Shown: positions 55,983-64,000 of the stretch, piece by piece | Numbering within the stretch: the first letter of the stretch is position 1 | How the letters are laid out: each line of letters opens with the position of its first letter | Assembly (NCBI GenBank): GCA_009602735.1 | Contig: WELA01005894.1 | Location: 144,328 to 208,327, forward strand | From: Mesotaenium endlicherianum | Lineage: Eukaryota; Streptophyta; Zygnematophyceae; Zygnematales; Mesotaeniaceae | Direction: 5' to 3' | DNA length: 64,000 bases | The notes under the pieces: generated by a model | What the model was told of the DNA's origin: nothing | Seen by the model: only the letters and a program-made list of their open reading frames with translations | The model's database searches: none | Made by a program: the position numbers and the translations under genes

Positions 55983-57283
55983 ACAATATCGTATTCTAAT
56001 CTGGCCGCTACAAGTGCGTCTGCATAGCGACGAATCGGTTCCAGTTTGATCTTCTCCAGCACATCTTCTGCAAAGCCATGCAGCAACATCGACTGTGCTG
56101 TTTTCTCGGGGATGCCCCTCGATTGCAGGTAAAACAATCCTTCCTCACTCAAGCGGCCAACTGTACAACCATGCGAACATTTTACATCATCGGCGAATAT
56201 TTCGAGTTGAGGTTTTGTGTTGATGGCAGCCGTATCGGACAACAACACATTTTTATTCGATTGAAAAGCATTGGTCTTTTGCGCAGGTTGTCTTACAAAT
56301 ATTTTTCCGTTGAAAACACCGGTTCCCTGTTCGTCCAGTATGCCTTTGTACAACTCATTACTCTCGCAATGCGGAACACGGTTGTCTACAATGGTATGGT
56401 TATCGATATGGCTCTTTCCTTTGGGAAAATAAAGTCCATATAAATGCGCTTCACTGTGCGATGCTTCCAACACCACGTTCAAATTATTGCGCACCATATT
56501 GCCATTCAATGAAAGGGTCACCGTATGCGAATAACTCTTACCTATCTGGCGTATATGCGTGGTGTTTACCTGGCTGGCATTGTCGTGGTCGTGCTGTATC
56601 TTGTAATATTCCAGTACGGCAGCTTCTTCCAGTACGATCTCTATAACCTGGCTGTTGAGGCTGTCTTGCTGACCGAGGCACATGGAAGTTTCCACCAATT
56701 GCATTTCCGCCTGTTCACCCAGGTATACCAGGCTGCGCGGCTGGGTGAAACCCGGTTCATGCTCAGCCGTAGTGAGGTGATAAATATATACCGGCTGCTT
56801 TTCGTGTTTTGTTTTTCTAAGATGGATGAATACGCCTCCTTCCGTGAAGGCTGTATTCAACGCGTGAATGCCGTCTTTGATGTATCCACTGCTGTGTCCG
56901 AAATGAGCAGATACAATATCGCTGTATCCATTGGCTGCCGCCTCTTCCAAAGGCAGTACCGTCAGGCTCTCTGAACGGATATTGGAAAGTGCAAATGAAA
57001 AGAATCCGTTCACAAACACTAGTTCACTGGCTGTTTCATAACCGGGTAACCGAACGGCATGCAGGTCATTTTCAGTTATTGTTTTCTCTTGCAAAAGAGG
57101 CAAATGCCATTCTTTATTGAACAAACCACTGATGCGCGTATACTTCCATTCTTCATTCCGGGTAGTAGGTATGCCCAACCGGCTGAAGTCGCGGAATGCT
57201 TCCTCCCTGCGTGCATGCAAATGCCCGGGCCGGGTAGCTGCCTGCAAGCGGGTAAAATGATCCTGGTAATACTGTGTGTTCAT
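55979..57283 (-). CDS. sufD: Fe-S cluster assembly protein SufD
   Basis: 434 residues: N-terminal helical segment (RNEEWKYTRISGLF), then the SufBD beta-helix with DNHTIVDNRVPHCESNELYKGI and the end FADDVKCSHGCTVGRL. Pairs with SufB on SufC. It lies 11 nt after sufC. Confidence 0.96.
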   Translation of the reverse strand: MNTQYYQDHFTRLQAATRPGHLHARREEAFRDFSRLGIPTTRNEEWKYTRISGLFNKEWHLPLLQEKTITENDLHAVRLPGYETASELVFVNGFFSFALSNIRSESLTVLPLEEAAANGYSDIVSAHFGHSSGYIKDGIHALNTAFTEGGVFIHLRKTKHEKQPVYIYHLTTAEHEPGFTQPRSLVYLGEQAEMQLVETSMCLGQQDSLNSQVIEIVLEEAAVLEYYKIQHDHDNASQVNTTHIRQIGKSYSHTVTLSLNGNMVRNNLNVVLEASHSEAHLYGLYFPKGKSHIDNHTIVDNRVPHCESNELYKGILDEQGTGVFNGKIFVRQPAQKTNAFQSNKNVLLSDTAAINTKPQLEIFADDVKCSHGCTVGRLSEEGLFYLQSRGIPEKTAQSMLLHGFAEDVLEKIKLEPIRRYADALVAARLEYDIV

Positions 57284-57294
57284 ACTGCTGCGCT

Positions 57295-58053
57295 TTAATC
57301 TTCTACACTTACTTCACTTTTGATGAAATCGTATCCTCTTTCTTCGAGTTCCAACGCCAGTTCCTTGGGGCCTGATTTTACGATCCTGCCGTTGTACAAT
57401 ACATGGATCACATCGGGAATGATATAATCGAGCAGACGCTGGTAGTGTGTGATGGCCAGCACTGCATTGTCTTTATTGCGTAACTGGTTCACACCATTGG
57501 CCACGATGCGGATGGCATCGATGTCGAGCCCCGAATCGGTTTCATCGAGGATGGCCAGTTTGGGTTGCAGCATGGCCATCTGGAAAATCTCATTTCTTTT
57601 TTTCTCTCCGCCGGAGAACCCTTCATTCAATGAACGGCTCAAGAGCGATTGGTCTACATTCATCAACGCCATCTTTTCTTTCATCAGCTTCAGAAAAGCA
57701 ACGGCATCCAGCGGTTCTTGTCCGCGGTATTTGCGCACTTCATTAAGCGCTGTTTTGATGAAATTGGTTGTGCTCAGTCCGGGTATCTCTACCGGGTACT
57801 GAAAGCCCAGGAACAATCCTTCTCCTGCCCTTTCCTCAGGCGAAAGATCCAGCAGGTCTTTTCCTAAAAACTGCACCGATCCGGTGCTCACTTCGTATTC
57901 TTTTCTTCCGGCCAATACAGATGCCAGTGTACTCTTACCCGAACCGTTGGGTCCCATGATGGCGTGTACCTCGCCCGGTTTGATCTCCAGGTTGATGCCC
58001 TTCAATATCTTCTTCCCTTCTATCCCTGCATGTAAATTCTTGATCGTTAACAT
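57295..58053 (-). CDS. sufC: Fe-S cluster assembly ATPase SufC
   Basis: 252 residues. Walker A GPNGSGKS at 34-41, signature SGGEKKRNEI, Walker B LAILDETDSGLD, and the H-loop AITHYQRLL, typical of SufC. Powers SufBD conformational change. Follows sufB by 25 nt. Confidence 0.98.
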   Translation of the reverse strand: MLTIKNLHAGIEGKKILKGINLEIKPGEVHAIMGPNGSGKSTLASVLAGRKEYEVSTGSVQFLGKDLLDLSPEERAGEGLFLGFQYPVEIPGLSTTNFIKTALNEVRKYRGQEPLDAVAFLKLMKEKMALMNVDQSLLSRSLNEGFSGGEKKRNEIFQMAMLQPKLAILDETDSGLDIDAIRIVANGVNQLRNKDNAVLAITHYQRLLDYIIPDVIHVLYNGRIVKSGPKELALELEERGYDFIKSEVSVED

Positions 58054-58078
58054 GATTCGCTTGATTGAAATATGATGA

Positions 58079-59533
58079 TCAGCCTACACTTCCTTCCAGG
58101 CTGATGGCCAATAATTTTTGTGCTTCAACGGCAAACTCCATCGGCAGTTGATTCATCACCTCACGGGCAAAGCCGTTGATGATCAATGCCACCGCCGTTT
58201 CGGTATCGATACCCCGCTGGTTGCAATAAAAGAGTTGGTCTTCTCCTATCTTGGAAGTGGTGGCTTCGTGCTCTACCACACCGGTGTTGTTTTTCACTTC
58301 GATATAAGGAAAAGTATGTGCACCGCATTTATCGCCCAGCAACAAGGAGTCGCACTGAGAAAAATTACGCGCGTTTGCCGCATTCTTACCCACTTGTACC
58401 AGGCCACGATAACTATTATTGCTGAACCCTGCTGAAATACCTTTTGATACAATGCGGCTCCGGGTATTTTTCCCGATGTGCATCATCTTGGTGCCTGTAT
58501 CAGCTTGTTGGTAGTGATTGGTGAGCGCTACCGAATAAAATTCTCCCACCGAATGATCGCCTTTGAGTATCACACTGGGATATTTCCAGGTGATGGCAGA
58601 ACCGGTCTCTACCTGTGTCCAGGATATTTTTGCATGATCGCCTTTACAAATACCCCTCTTGGTAACAAAATTGTAAATACCACCATTGCCTTGTTTATCG
58701 CCGGGGTACCAGTTCTGTACCGTAGAATATTTGATCTCGCCACGCTCCTGCGCTACCAGTTCTACTACTGCAGCGTGCAACTGGTTTTCATCGCGCATAG
58801 GCGCTGTGCAACCTTCCAGATAGCTTACATAACTGCCGGGCTCGGCAACGATCAGTGTTCTTTCAAACTGTCCTGTATTTTCTGCGTTGATGCGGAAATA
58901 AGTGGAAAGCTCCATGGGACAACGAACGCCTTCCGGAATATAGCAAAACGATCCATCGGTGAATACCGCTGAATTGAGTGCGGCAAAATAATTATCGGTT
59001 GCAGGTACCACAGAGCCGAGGTATTTTCTTACCAGCTCCGGGTGCTCCTGTATTGCTTCACTCATCGAACAAAAAATAATACCCAGCTCCGCCAGTTGCG
59101 CTTTGAACGTAGTACCAATCGATACACTGTCTACCACCGCATCCACCGCCACACCGGATAATCTTTTCTGTTCTTCCAGGGAGATACCCAGCTTTTCAAA
59201 AGTCCTGCGCAGTTCCGGATCAATTTCATCCAGACTGCCCGGCTTAACTTTTTGCTTGGGCGCCGAGTAATAAATAATATCCTGGTAATCGATGGGCGGA
59301 TGTTTGAGATTTGCCCAGGAAGGCTCTTCCATGTTCAACCAATGACGGTAAGCTTTCAACCGCCATTCCAGCATCCATTCGGGCTCATTTTTCTTGACAG
59401 AGATGAAACGAATGATCTCTTCATTCAACCCCTTTGGCGCCGCATCTGCTTCAATATCAGTCACAAAGCCGTATTTGTAATCGGCCATGACCGCTTTCTG
59501 GATATCACTGTTGATGTCATTCATCGTATCCAT
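58079..59533 (-). CDS. sufB: Fe-S cluster assembly scaffold SufB
   Basis: 484 residues, first gene of the operon. Conserved [48 protein letters not shown] and the scaffold cysteine region ([23 protein letters not shown]). It builds the [Fe-S] cluster with SufC and SufD. ATG at 59533; an ATG three codons later is also possible. Confidence 0.98.
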   Translation of the reverse strand: MDTMNDINSDIQKAVMADYKYGFVTDIEADAAPKGLNEEIIRFISVKKNEPEWMLEWRLKAYRHWLNMEEPSWANLKHPPIDYQDIIYYSAPKQKVKPGSLDEIDPELRRTFEKLGISLEEQKRLSGVAVDAVVDSVSIGTTFKAQLAELGIIFCSMSEAIQEHPELVRKYLGSVVPATDNYFAALNSAVFTDGSFCYIPEGVRCPMELSTYFRINAENTGQFERTLIVAEPGSYVSYLEGCTAPMRDENQLHAAVVELVAQERGEIKYSTVQNWYPGDKQGNGGIYNFVTKRGICKGDHAKISWTQVETGSAITWKYPSVILKGDHSVGEFYSVALTNHYQQADTGTKMMHIGKNTRSRIVSKGISAGFSNNSYRGLVQVGKNAANARNFSQCDSLLLGDKCGAHTFPYIEVKNNTGVVEHEATTSKIGEDQLFYCNQRGIDTETAVALIINGFAREVMNQLPMEFAVEAQKLLAISLEGSVG

Positions 59534-59559
59534 ATCCGTACAATTTCAAGGTGATACAG

Positions 59560-59567
59560 CAAAGATA
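59560..59567 (-). promoter_or_regulatory. -7 element TATCTTTG of the suf operon
   Basis: TAnnTTTG on the minus strand, 26 nt before the sufB ATG. A TTG-like -33 element was not clear. Confidence 0.55.
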
Positions 59568-59598
59568 CGACGTGATTTATACAAAAAAGTAGAAATTC

Positions 59599-59716
59599 AA
59601 TTTGACAATTAGCCAATTTGGCAATTTGACAATACTGTGTTTTATAAGCGCCTATGAATTAGTTAATTGTCGAATTGTCAAATTGCCAAATTGCCGAATT
59701 GATAAATTAACTAATT
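59599..59716. repeat. Octamer-array palindromic element, copy D
   Basis: Left array of five units (59599-59638) and right array of seven consecutive units on the other strand (59661-59716). The right array covers the last codons and stop of the NADH dehydrogenase gene. The centre is 59640-59668 and matches element E in inverted orientation. Confidence 0.85.
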
Positions 59717-60978
59717 CTTTCTTTTGGTCTGATGATCAATCGCAGCGTAGGATTATTGGTGATGAATGAGTAGAACCAACTGAAAGCCAGTTTGGCTTTG
59801 TTGCGGAAACCAACCAATGGAATGATGTGTATGAAAAGCCATACAAACCAGGCCAGGAGTCCTTTGAATGAAAATTTGGGAAGGTCGGCAACGGCTTTAT
59901 ATTTGGAGATGATGGCCATGCTGCCTTTGTTCACATAGATGAAGGGCCGTATAGGTTGTTTGGCGATGAACTGTTGCAGGTTGTGGGCCAGCAATTTACC
60001 CTGTTGTATGGCAACCTGTGCCAGTTGCGGATGCCCGTTGGGATATTGAGGATCGGTATCCTGGTAACAAATATCGCCGATGGCAAAAATGTTTGCAGTG
60101 CCTTTTACTTTATTGAATGCATCTACGAGTATGCGCCTGCCTCTTCCTGTACTCCCTTCGGGTAATCCCGGCACTTCACGTGCAATAACACCAGAGGTCC
60201 AGATCAATGATTTCGTAGGGATAGCAGTACCGTTATCCAGTATAACTTTACCATCTGCATAATCTTTTACCGCCACACCTGTTATGATCTGAACGCCCAG
60301 TTTTCCCAACACTTTTGTTGCTTCGGCTTGCGCTACTTTACTCATGGGTCCGAGCAATACCGGGCCGGCATCGATCAGGTAAATGCGGCTGCGTATACCT
60401 GTGAACTCGGGGTATTCTTTGGCTCCTATATGATGACCCATTTCGGCCAGCATACCGGCTATCTCTACACCGGTAGGTCCGCCGCCAGCAATCACAATGG
60501 TGAGCAGTTTTTCTTTTTCTGCCGGGTCGTTGGTCATTACTGCTTTTTCCATGGCCAGCAGTAAATGATTGCGCAGGTTAACGGCATCTTCAATGGTCTT
60601 CATGGGCAACGCCTGCTGCTTCACATTTTCTATGCCGAAATAATTGGTTTCTGTGCCCAATGCCAGTACCAGGTAATCATAAGCAAGTGTGCCTGTAGTG
60701 GTGTCAATGGTATTGTTGTCTTTGTTCACCCGCACCAGTGAACCCATATGAAAACGCATGTTCTCCTTCTCCTGGAACAGGCGCCGGAAAGGATAACTGA
60801 TATTGGAAAGTTCAATAAAACCAGATGCAACCTGGTACAATAAAGGGGGGAAGAAATGATAGTTGTTGGTATCTACCAGTGTTACCGAAAAATCTTTGTT
60901 ACTCATCAATTGCTTTGCAAAATTGAGTCCTGCAAAGCCTCCGCCTACGACTACTACTTTTTTGACTGCTGTATCCAT
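59707..60978 (-). CDS. ndh: NAD(P)/FAD-dependent oxidoreductase, type II NADH dehydrogenase
   Basis: 423 residues. FAD loop VVVGGGFAGLNFAKQL (9-24), NAD loop VIAGGGPTGVEIAGM, and AIGDICY near 300. A C-terminal membrane-binding segment (GLLAWFVWLFIHIIPLVGF) is typical of NDH-2, which oxidises NADH and reduces quinone without pumping protons. The gene is bounded by two inverted copies of the octamer-array element. Confidence 0.9.
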   Translation of the reverse strand: MDTAVKKVVVVGGGFAGLNFAKQLMSNKDFSVTLVDTNNYHFFPPLLYQVASGFIELSNISYPFRRLFQEKENMRFHMGSLVRVNKDNNTIDTTTGTLAYDYLVLALGTETNYFGIENVKQQALPMKTIEDAVNLRNHLLLAMEKAVMTNDPAEKEKLLTIVIAGGGPTGVEIAGMLAEMGHHIGAKEYPEFTGIRSRIYLIDAGPVLLGPMSKVAQAEATKVLGKLGVQIITGVAVKDYADGKVILDNGTAIPTKSLIWTSGVIAREVPGLPEGSTGRGRRILVDAFNKVKGTANIFAIGDICYQDTDPQYPNGHPQLAQVAIQQGKLLAHNLQQFIAKQPIRPFIYVNKGSMAIISKYKAVADLPKFSFKGLLAWFVWLFIHIIPLVGFRNKAKLAFSWFYSFITNNPTLRLIIRPKERIS

Positions 60979-60989
60979 ACTGATTAATT

Positions 60990-61090
60990 AATTCGGCAAT
61001 TAGACAATTTGCCAATTAGACAATTAACTAATTCACAGGCGTTTATAAAATAATCATTGTCGAATTGCCAAATTGTCGAATTGGCTAATT
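60990..61090. repeat. Octamer-array palindromic element, copy E
   Basis: Left array of five AATTNRNC-type units (60990-61029) and right array of four on the other strand (61055-61090). The centre at 61022-61050 matches element D with 2 differences in 29 bp. Confidence 0.85.
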
Positions 61091-61117
61091 TAATTGCGCT
61101 ATTTCAAATATCGCATA

Positions 61118-61999
61118 TTATCCCCATTTTACCGAAGTCATGGTAAGGGAGCCGGCCACGGCTTTATCATTGAAGAAACTTACTTCGTCTTTCTTTCCTT
61201 TCAGGCCCAGTGTGTACAATAAGGGAAGGTAGTGTTCGGGGGTAGGAATGGCCAGCCTGCCGGCAGTTCCTAATTGATCGTAGCGGATCAGCGATTGGTC
61301 ATCGCCGGCTGTGATCAGTTGTTTGAAGGTCTGGTTCATTTCAATAGCCCAGTCATATCCATAACCCGGCTCGTTGATCTTGTCCCAGGCCACCATCCGC
61401 AGGTTGTGTACCATATTACCGCTGCCGATGATCAGCACGCCTTTCTTGCGCAAGCCGTACAATTCTTTCGCCAGCTCGTAATGGTATTGCGGGTCTTTGG
61501 TATAATCGATGCTCAACTGCAATACCGGTATATTGGCTTTGGGATACATGTGGCGTACGATGGTCCAGGTGCCATGGTCGAGTCCCCAGTCATGATCCAT
61601 TTCCACTTGTGTGGTATGTATCAGCGAAGCTGTTTCTTTGGCCAGCGCGGGACTGCCCGGGGCCGGGTATTGCACATCGAACAGCGCTTGCGGAAATCCT
61701 CCGAAATCATGGATGGTCCTGGGGAAATCCATTGCCGTTACTAGCGTTCCTTTCCTGAACCAGTGAGCTGAAACTACCAGCACCGCTTGGGGTACTGGTA
61801 GTTCTTTGGCCATGCGCATCCATCGTTCACTGAACTCATTGTCTTCAATTCCATTCATGGGCGAACCATGACCTATAAAGAGTACGGGCATCAGGTGCTC
61901 CTGCTCTTTCAGTTCACTGGTAAATTGATTGAATGCCGACAAACCTGTCATAACCGTTGCTCCTTTTAATAAGGAAGTTAAAAATTCTTTCCGCTTCAT
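61118..61999 (-). CDS. ygiD: 4,5-DOPA-extradiol-dioxygenase-like protein (LigB/YgiD family), exported
   Basis: 293 residues. The metal-binding histidines are at H44 (FIGHGSP), H79 (SAHW), H198 (GSGNMVHN) and one in TPEHYLPLLY, matching the YgiD family. It starts with a hydrophobic or Tat-like leader (MKRKEFLTSLLKGATVMTG). YgiD itself is cytoplasmic in E. coli and cleaves L-DOPA; export here is inferred from sequence. It ends a run with yceI and an NAD-binding protein. Confidence 0.86.
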   Translation of the reverse strand: MKRKEFLTSLLKGATVMTGLSAFNQFTSELKEQEHLMPVLFIGHGSPMNGIEDNEFSERWMRMAKELPVPQAVLVVSAHWFRKGTLVTAMDFPRTIHDFGGFPQALFDVQYPAPGSPALAKETASLIHTTQVEMDHDWGLDHGTWTIVRHMYPKANIPVLQLSIDYTKDPQYHYELAKELYGLRKKGVLIIGSGNMVHNLRMVAWDKINEPGYGYDWAIEMNQTFKQLITAGDDQSLIRYDQLGTAGRLAIPTPEHYLPLLYTLGLKGKKDEVSFFNDKAVAGSLTMTSVKWG

Positions 62000-62007
62000 G
62001 CAAGCGT

Positions 62008-62580
62008 TTACTTCGTAAACTCTCCGTTGGCAGTGATCTTCACTTCATTGCTCAGGATAGCCGTAGGAGTTTTGGCTGCGATGTCGAAGTCGGTACGTTT
62101 GATGGTACCTGTTACCTGGAAACCGCTGGTGGGTTTCTTGCTCATCGGGTTCTCAATGGTTCCTTTGTATACCAGGTCCAGTGTTACCGGCTTGGTAATG
62201 CCATGTATGGTAAGGTTACCAGTGAGTTTGTATTTATTTTTTCCTGCACTTTTAATACCGGTGCTTTTGAAAGTCAGTTTAGGAAATTTCTCTACGTTGA
62301 AATAATCGGGTCCTTTCAAATGGTTATCGCGCATTTCCATTTCTGTATTAACACTGGCCACATCGGCGCTGAGTTCGAAAACGGCGTCGCTGAAGTCTGC
62401 TTTGCTGGCAGTGATGGTGGCGTCGAAATTTTTGAAGGATCCGTCAACATCTGAAATGCTCAGGTGGGTAATGGTGAACCCCAGTTTAGAGTGCGCCTTA
62501 TCTGATTTCCAGGTTGCTTGTTGTGCAAACAGGGAGATGCTTAAAAAACTGATCGTGATAAGAGAAGCTAATTTTTTCAT
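62008..62580 (-). CDS. yceI: YceI-family lipid-binding-like periplasmic protein
   Basis: 190 residues with signal peptide (cleavage near LFAQ). YceI lipocalin-like barrel motifs: WKSDKAHSKLGFTITHL, FPKLTFKSTGI and GNLTIHGITKPVTLDLVY. Binds isoprenoid chains in characterised homologs. It lies 8 nt before ygiD, so the two share a transcript. Confidence 0.93.
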   Translation of the reverse strand: MKKLASLITISFLSISLFAQQATWKSDKAHSKLGFTITHLSISDVDGSFKNFDATITASKADFSDAVFELSADVASVNTEMEMRDNHLKGPDYFNVEKFPKLTFKSTGIKSAGKNKYKLTGNLTIHGITKPVTLDLVYKGTIENPMSKKPTSGFQVTGTIKRTDFDIAAKTPTAILSNEVKITANGEFTK

Positions 62581-62609
62581 GGTTGTTTACTTTATGAAAT
62601 GTTTATTGA

Positions 62610-63131
62610 TTACAAGGTTTTGATGGTTGACAGGCATTCGGCTACAATGGGTTCATAACCGGCGGCCTCTACAATAGTGGCTACCTGCTGCACCGATTCT
62701 TTATCATCGCCTGCGATGAGCATTTCCGTTGAGAGGCCATTGTTGAATGCCGCTACTACTTTGGAAAAAGGCAGTAGTTGTTGTATTTCCTGTGCCTCGG
62801 AAAAAGGAAAATAATTACCGGTTTTATCATCAGAAAGACAAAGCACTGTCTTTTGTGTAGAGACCTCTTTTACTTTTTCTACCAGTTCGGGAAAAGCATT
62901 GCGTGAAATAGCCAGCACGATCATGTCGGCTTCCCAGCAGGCTTCTTTTTCGCAAGCCACTTCTTCTATCTCTGCCTCGGGTATATTGGTTTTGATGTAC
63001 CGGTACAAGCGGCTGTACTGGGTTGGATCGGAACCGGCCACCAGCAACCGATAACCGGCTTTCGCCAGTTCATTGGCAAGGGCCGTTCTTGTTTTTCCAT
63101 TGACTCCTATGATCACTACCGTCTTCTTCAC
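62610..63131 (-). CDS. NAD(P)-binding Rossmann protein, reductase-like
   Basis: 173 residues: a Rossmann N-terminus (TVVIIGVNGKTRTALANELA) where the G-x-x-G loop is unusual (GVNGKTRTA), followed by WEADMIVLAIS and SKVVAAFNNG. It looks like a shortened member of the F420/NADP reductase-like family. Substrate unknown. 29 nt upstream of yceI on the same strand. Confidence 0.65.
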   Translation of the reverse strand: MKKTVVIIGVNGKTRTALANELAKAGYRLLVAGSDPTQYSRLYRYIKTNIPEAEIEEVACEKEACWEADMIVLAISRNAFPELVEKVKEVSTQKTVLCLSDDKTGNYFPFSEAQEIQQLLPFSKVVAAFNNGLSTEMLIAGDDKESVQQVATIVEAAGYEPIVAECLSTIKTL

Positions 63132-63287
63132 TATCGTTTCTTTAAGTAAAAAATCAACATGCTAAAATGTTTTCGATTCTCGCATGTTTACTTTAACAGA
63201 TACAAAGTTAGTGCCAGCCCAATACACGACAGGTTGAGGCAGATCAATAAATAACATTGATCTATATCACGCTTTTAGCGATCTCGT

Positions 63288-63869
63288 TTATTTCTTTGTG
63301 GTCAATTGGCTGCGTATGCGGCTCAATGTTTCGCGGGTAATGCCGAGGAAAGAGGCAATCATGTGTTGCGGAACCCTTTGCAGGCAATCCGGGTAAGCGT
63401 TGATGAGATGGAGGTATTTTTCTTCTGCTGTCTCGCTCATGGCTCCTATCAGTCTTCGCTGTGTGGCGATGAGGTTATTCTGCAGCAGGATGCGGAAATA
63501 GCGTTCTAGCGCCGGTACTTTTTCCAGTAAGCTATCCCATGAAGTTTTGCTGATCAACAACAACTCACAGTCTTCCAGCGCTTCGATATTGTATTGTGAA
63601 GGTTCATTGGTGAAAAAACTATAGAGGTCTGCTATCCACCATCCTTCCAATGCAAATTGCAGGATATGTTCTCCGCCTTTATTATCGATGGTGAAAGACC
63701 TGAGCAATCCTTTTTCAACGAAAGCGGTGTATTTGCAAATATCTCCTTCCTGCAGGAGATATTGTTTCTTTCTCATTTTCTTGGGTTGGAACAGGGTCTT
63801 GCAGATGTCCAGTTCCTCGTTGGTGAGTGGTATATGTTCGCGGATGCTACCTGCTAATCGTTCATACAT
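63288..63869 (-). CDS. Crp/Fnr-family transcription regulator
   Basis: 193 residues from ATG at 63869 (MYERLAGSIREHI). Cyclic-nucleotide-type sensor domain (YLLQEGDICKYTAFVEKGLLRSF) and a C-terminal helix-turn-helix QHMIASFLGITRETLSRIRSQL. No cysteine cluster of the Fnr type. A longer frame beginning at 63929 is rejected because the promoter element lies between. Likely controls the downstream gene run 63131-61118 (inference). Confidence 0.9.
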   Translation of the reverse strand: MYERLAGSIREHIPLTNEELDICKTLFQPKKMRKKQYLLQEGDICKYTAFVEKGLLRSFTIDNKGGEHILQFALEGWWIADLYSFFTNEPSQYNIEALEDCELLLISKTSWDSLLEKVPALERYFRILLQNNLIATQRRLIGAMSETAEEKYLHLINAYPDCLQRVPQHMIASFLGITRETLSRIRSQLTTKK

Positions 63870-63889
63870 GGATGCCGTACGGTTGTTTG

Positions 63890-63897
63890 CAAAGATA
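63890..63897 (-). promoter_or_regulatory. -7 element TATCTTTG of the Crp/Fnr gene
   Basis: TAnnTTTG on the minus strand 20 nt before the ATG at 63869; it decides the start choice. Confidence 0.6.
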
Positions 63898-63923
63898 ATC
63901 TGTAAGCTCCTTTCTCCCTCATT

Positions 63924-64000
63924 CGTCATCCTGAGCGAACGCAGTGAGTCGAAGGACCTGCTGCAGCTTTGAGGAGGTCCCTCGGCGCGCTACGCTTGCT
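63924..64000. repeat. REP-like palindromic repeat, copy 3, cut by window end
   Basis: Left arm CGTCATCCTGAGCG (63924-63937) and inner part GGACCTGCTGCAG, then GGTCCCTCGGCGCGC; the outer right arm would lie beyond base 64000. Same family as 7681 and 27857. Confidence 0.8.

Noticed and set aside
63870-63929. N-terminal extension of the Crp/Fnr regulator
   Set aside because: The promoter element at 63890-63897 lies inside the extension, and homologous domains begin at the later ATG.

Overview
The window is a chromosomal segment from a member of the Bacteroidota, most likely family Chitinophagaceae (inference from protein character, not from a search). The signs are two SusC/SusD-type outer-membrane uptake pairs, promoters with the phylum's TAnnTTTG -7 element, A-rich leaders almost without Shine-Dalgarno sequences, RfaE1-type heptose kinase, OmpH, YceI and a sufBCDSE-sufT-rrf2 operon. 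No rRNA, CRISPR array or intact insertion sequence was seen.

Layout. 1-11.6 kb: mixed housekeeping genes: end of a PLP-dependent desulfhydrase/deaminase, a secreted protein, lipB, rluD-type pseudouridine synthase, bioB, a MORN-like exported protein, an ECF sigma factor with a membrane-anchored beta-barrel partner, a Gfo/Idh/MocA oxidoreductase, ispD, rfaE1, an APC permease and OmpH. 11.7-26 kb: the transcription/translation core on the minus strand: tRNA-Thr(TGT), Tyr(GTA), Gly(TCC), Thr(GGT), tuf, tRNA-Trp(CCA), secE, nusG, rplK, rplA, rplJ, rplL, rpoB, rpoC. This is the classical order, but a yqgE gene on the opposite strand sits between nusG and rplK, and a terminator separates rplL from rpoB. 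26-34.6 kb: hpf, xerC-type recombinase, rpsU with an exceptionally strong Shine-Dalgarno, riboflavin synthase, hscA, RDD protein, tyrS, a secreted amidohydrolase, an SGNH hydrolase and tRNA-Gln(TTG).

34.7-41.5 kb looks like an accessory island beside tRNA-Gln. It is visibly AT-richer and holds a 48-residue zinc-ribbon fragment, a type IV AbiEi/AbiEii system with a palindromic operator, a frameshifted remnant, a cluster of hairpins, an ArsR-AHSA1-hydrolase operon with its own palindrome, a small conserved protein, Hsp20, two 45-bp direct repeats and a 5'-truncated Fic remnant.

41.5-53.3 kb: two SusD/SusC pairs with a secreted tyrosine phosphatase-like protein and a GNAT acetyltransferase between them. 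The second SusC is split into two overlapping frames exactly at a T_TTC_CCG heptamer followed by a stop. 53.5-59.6 kb: the suf Fe-S assembly operon, ending with an Rrf2 regulator. 59.6-64 kb: type II NADH dehydrogenase flanked by inverted copies of an octamer-array element, then DODA-type dioxygenase, YceI, an NAD(P)-binding protein, a Crp/Fnr regulator and a REP-like palindrome.

The least explained features are a family of palindromic elements built of 8-bp AATTYGRC repeats (four copies), the split SusC, several promoters whose -7 element lies only 4-6 nt before the start codon (suggesting leaderless mRNAs), and the nuclease-like N-terminus of the AbiEi protein.
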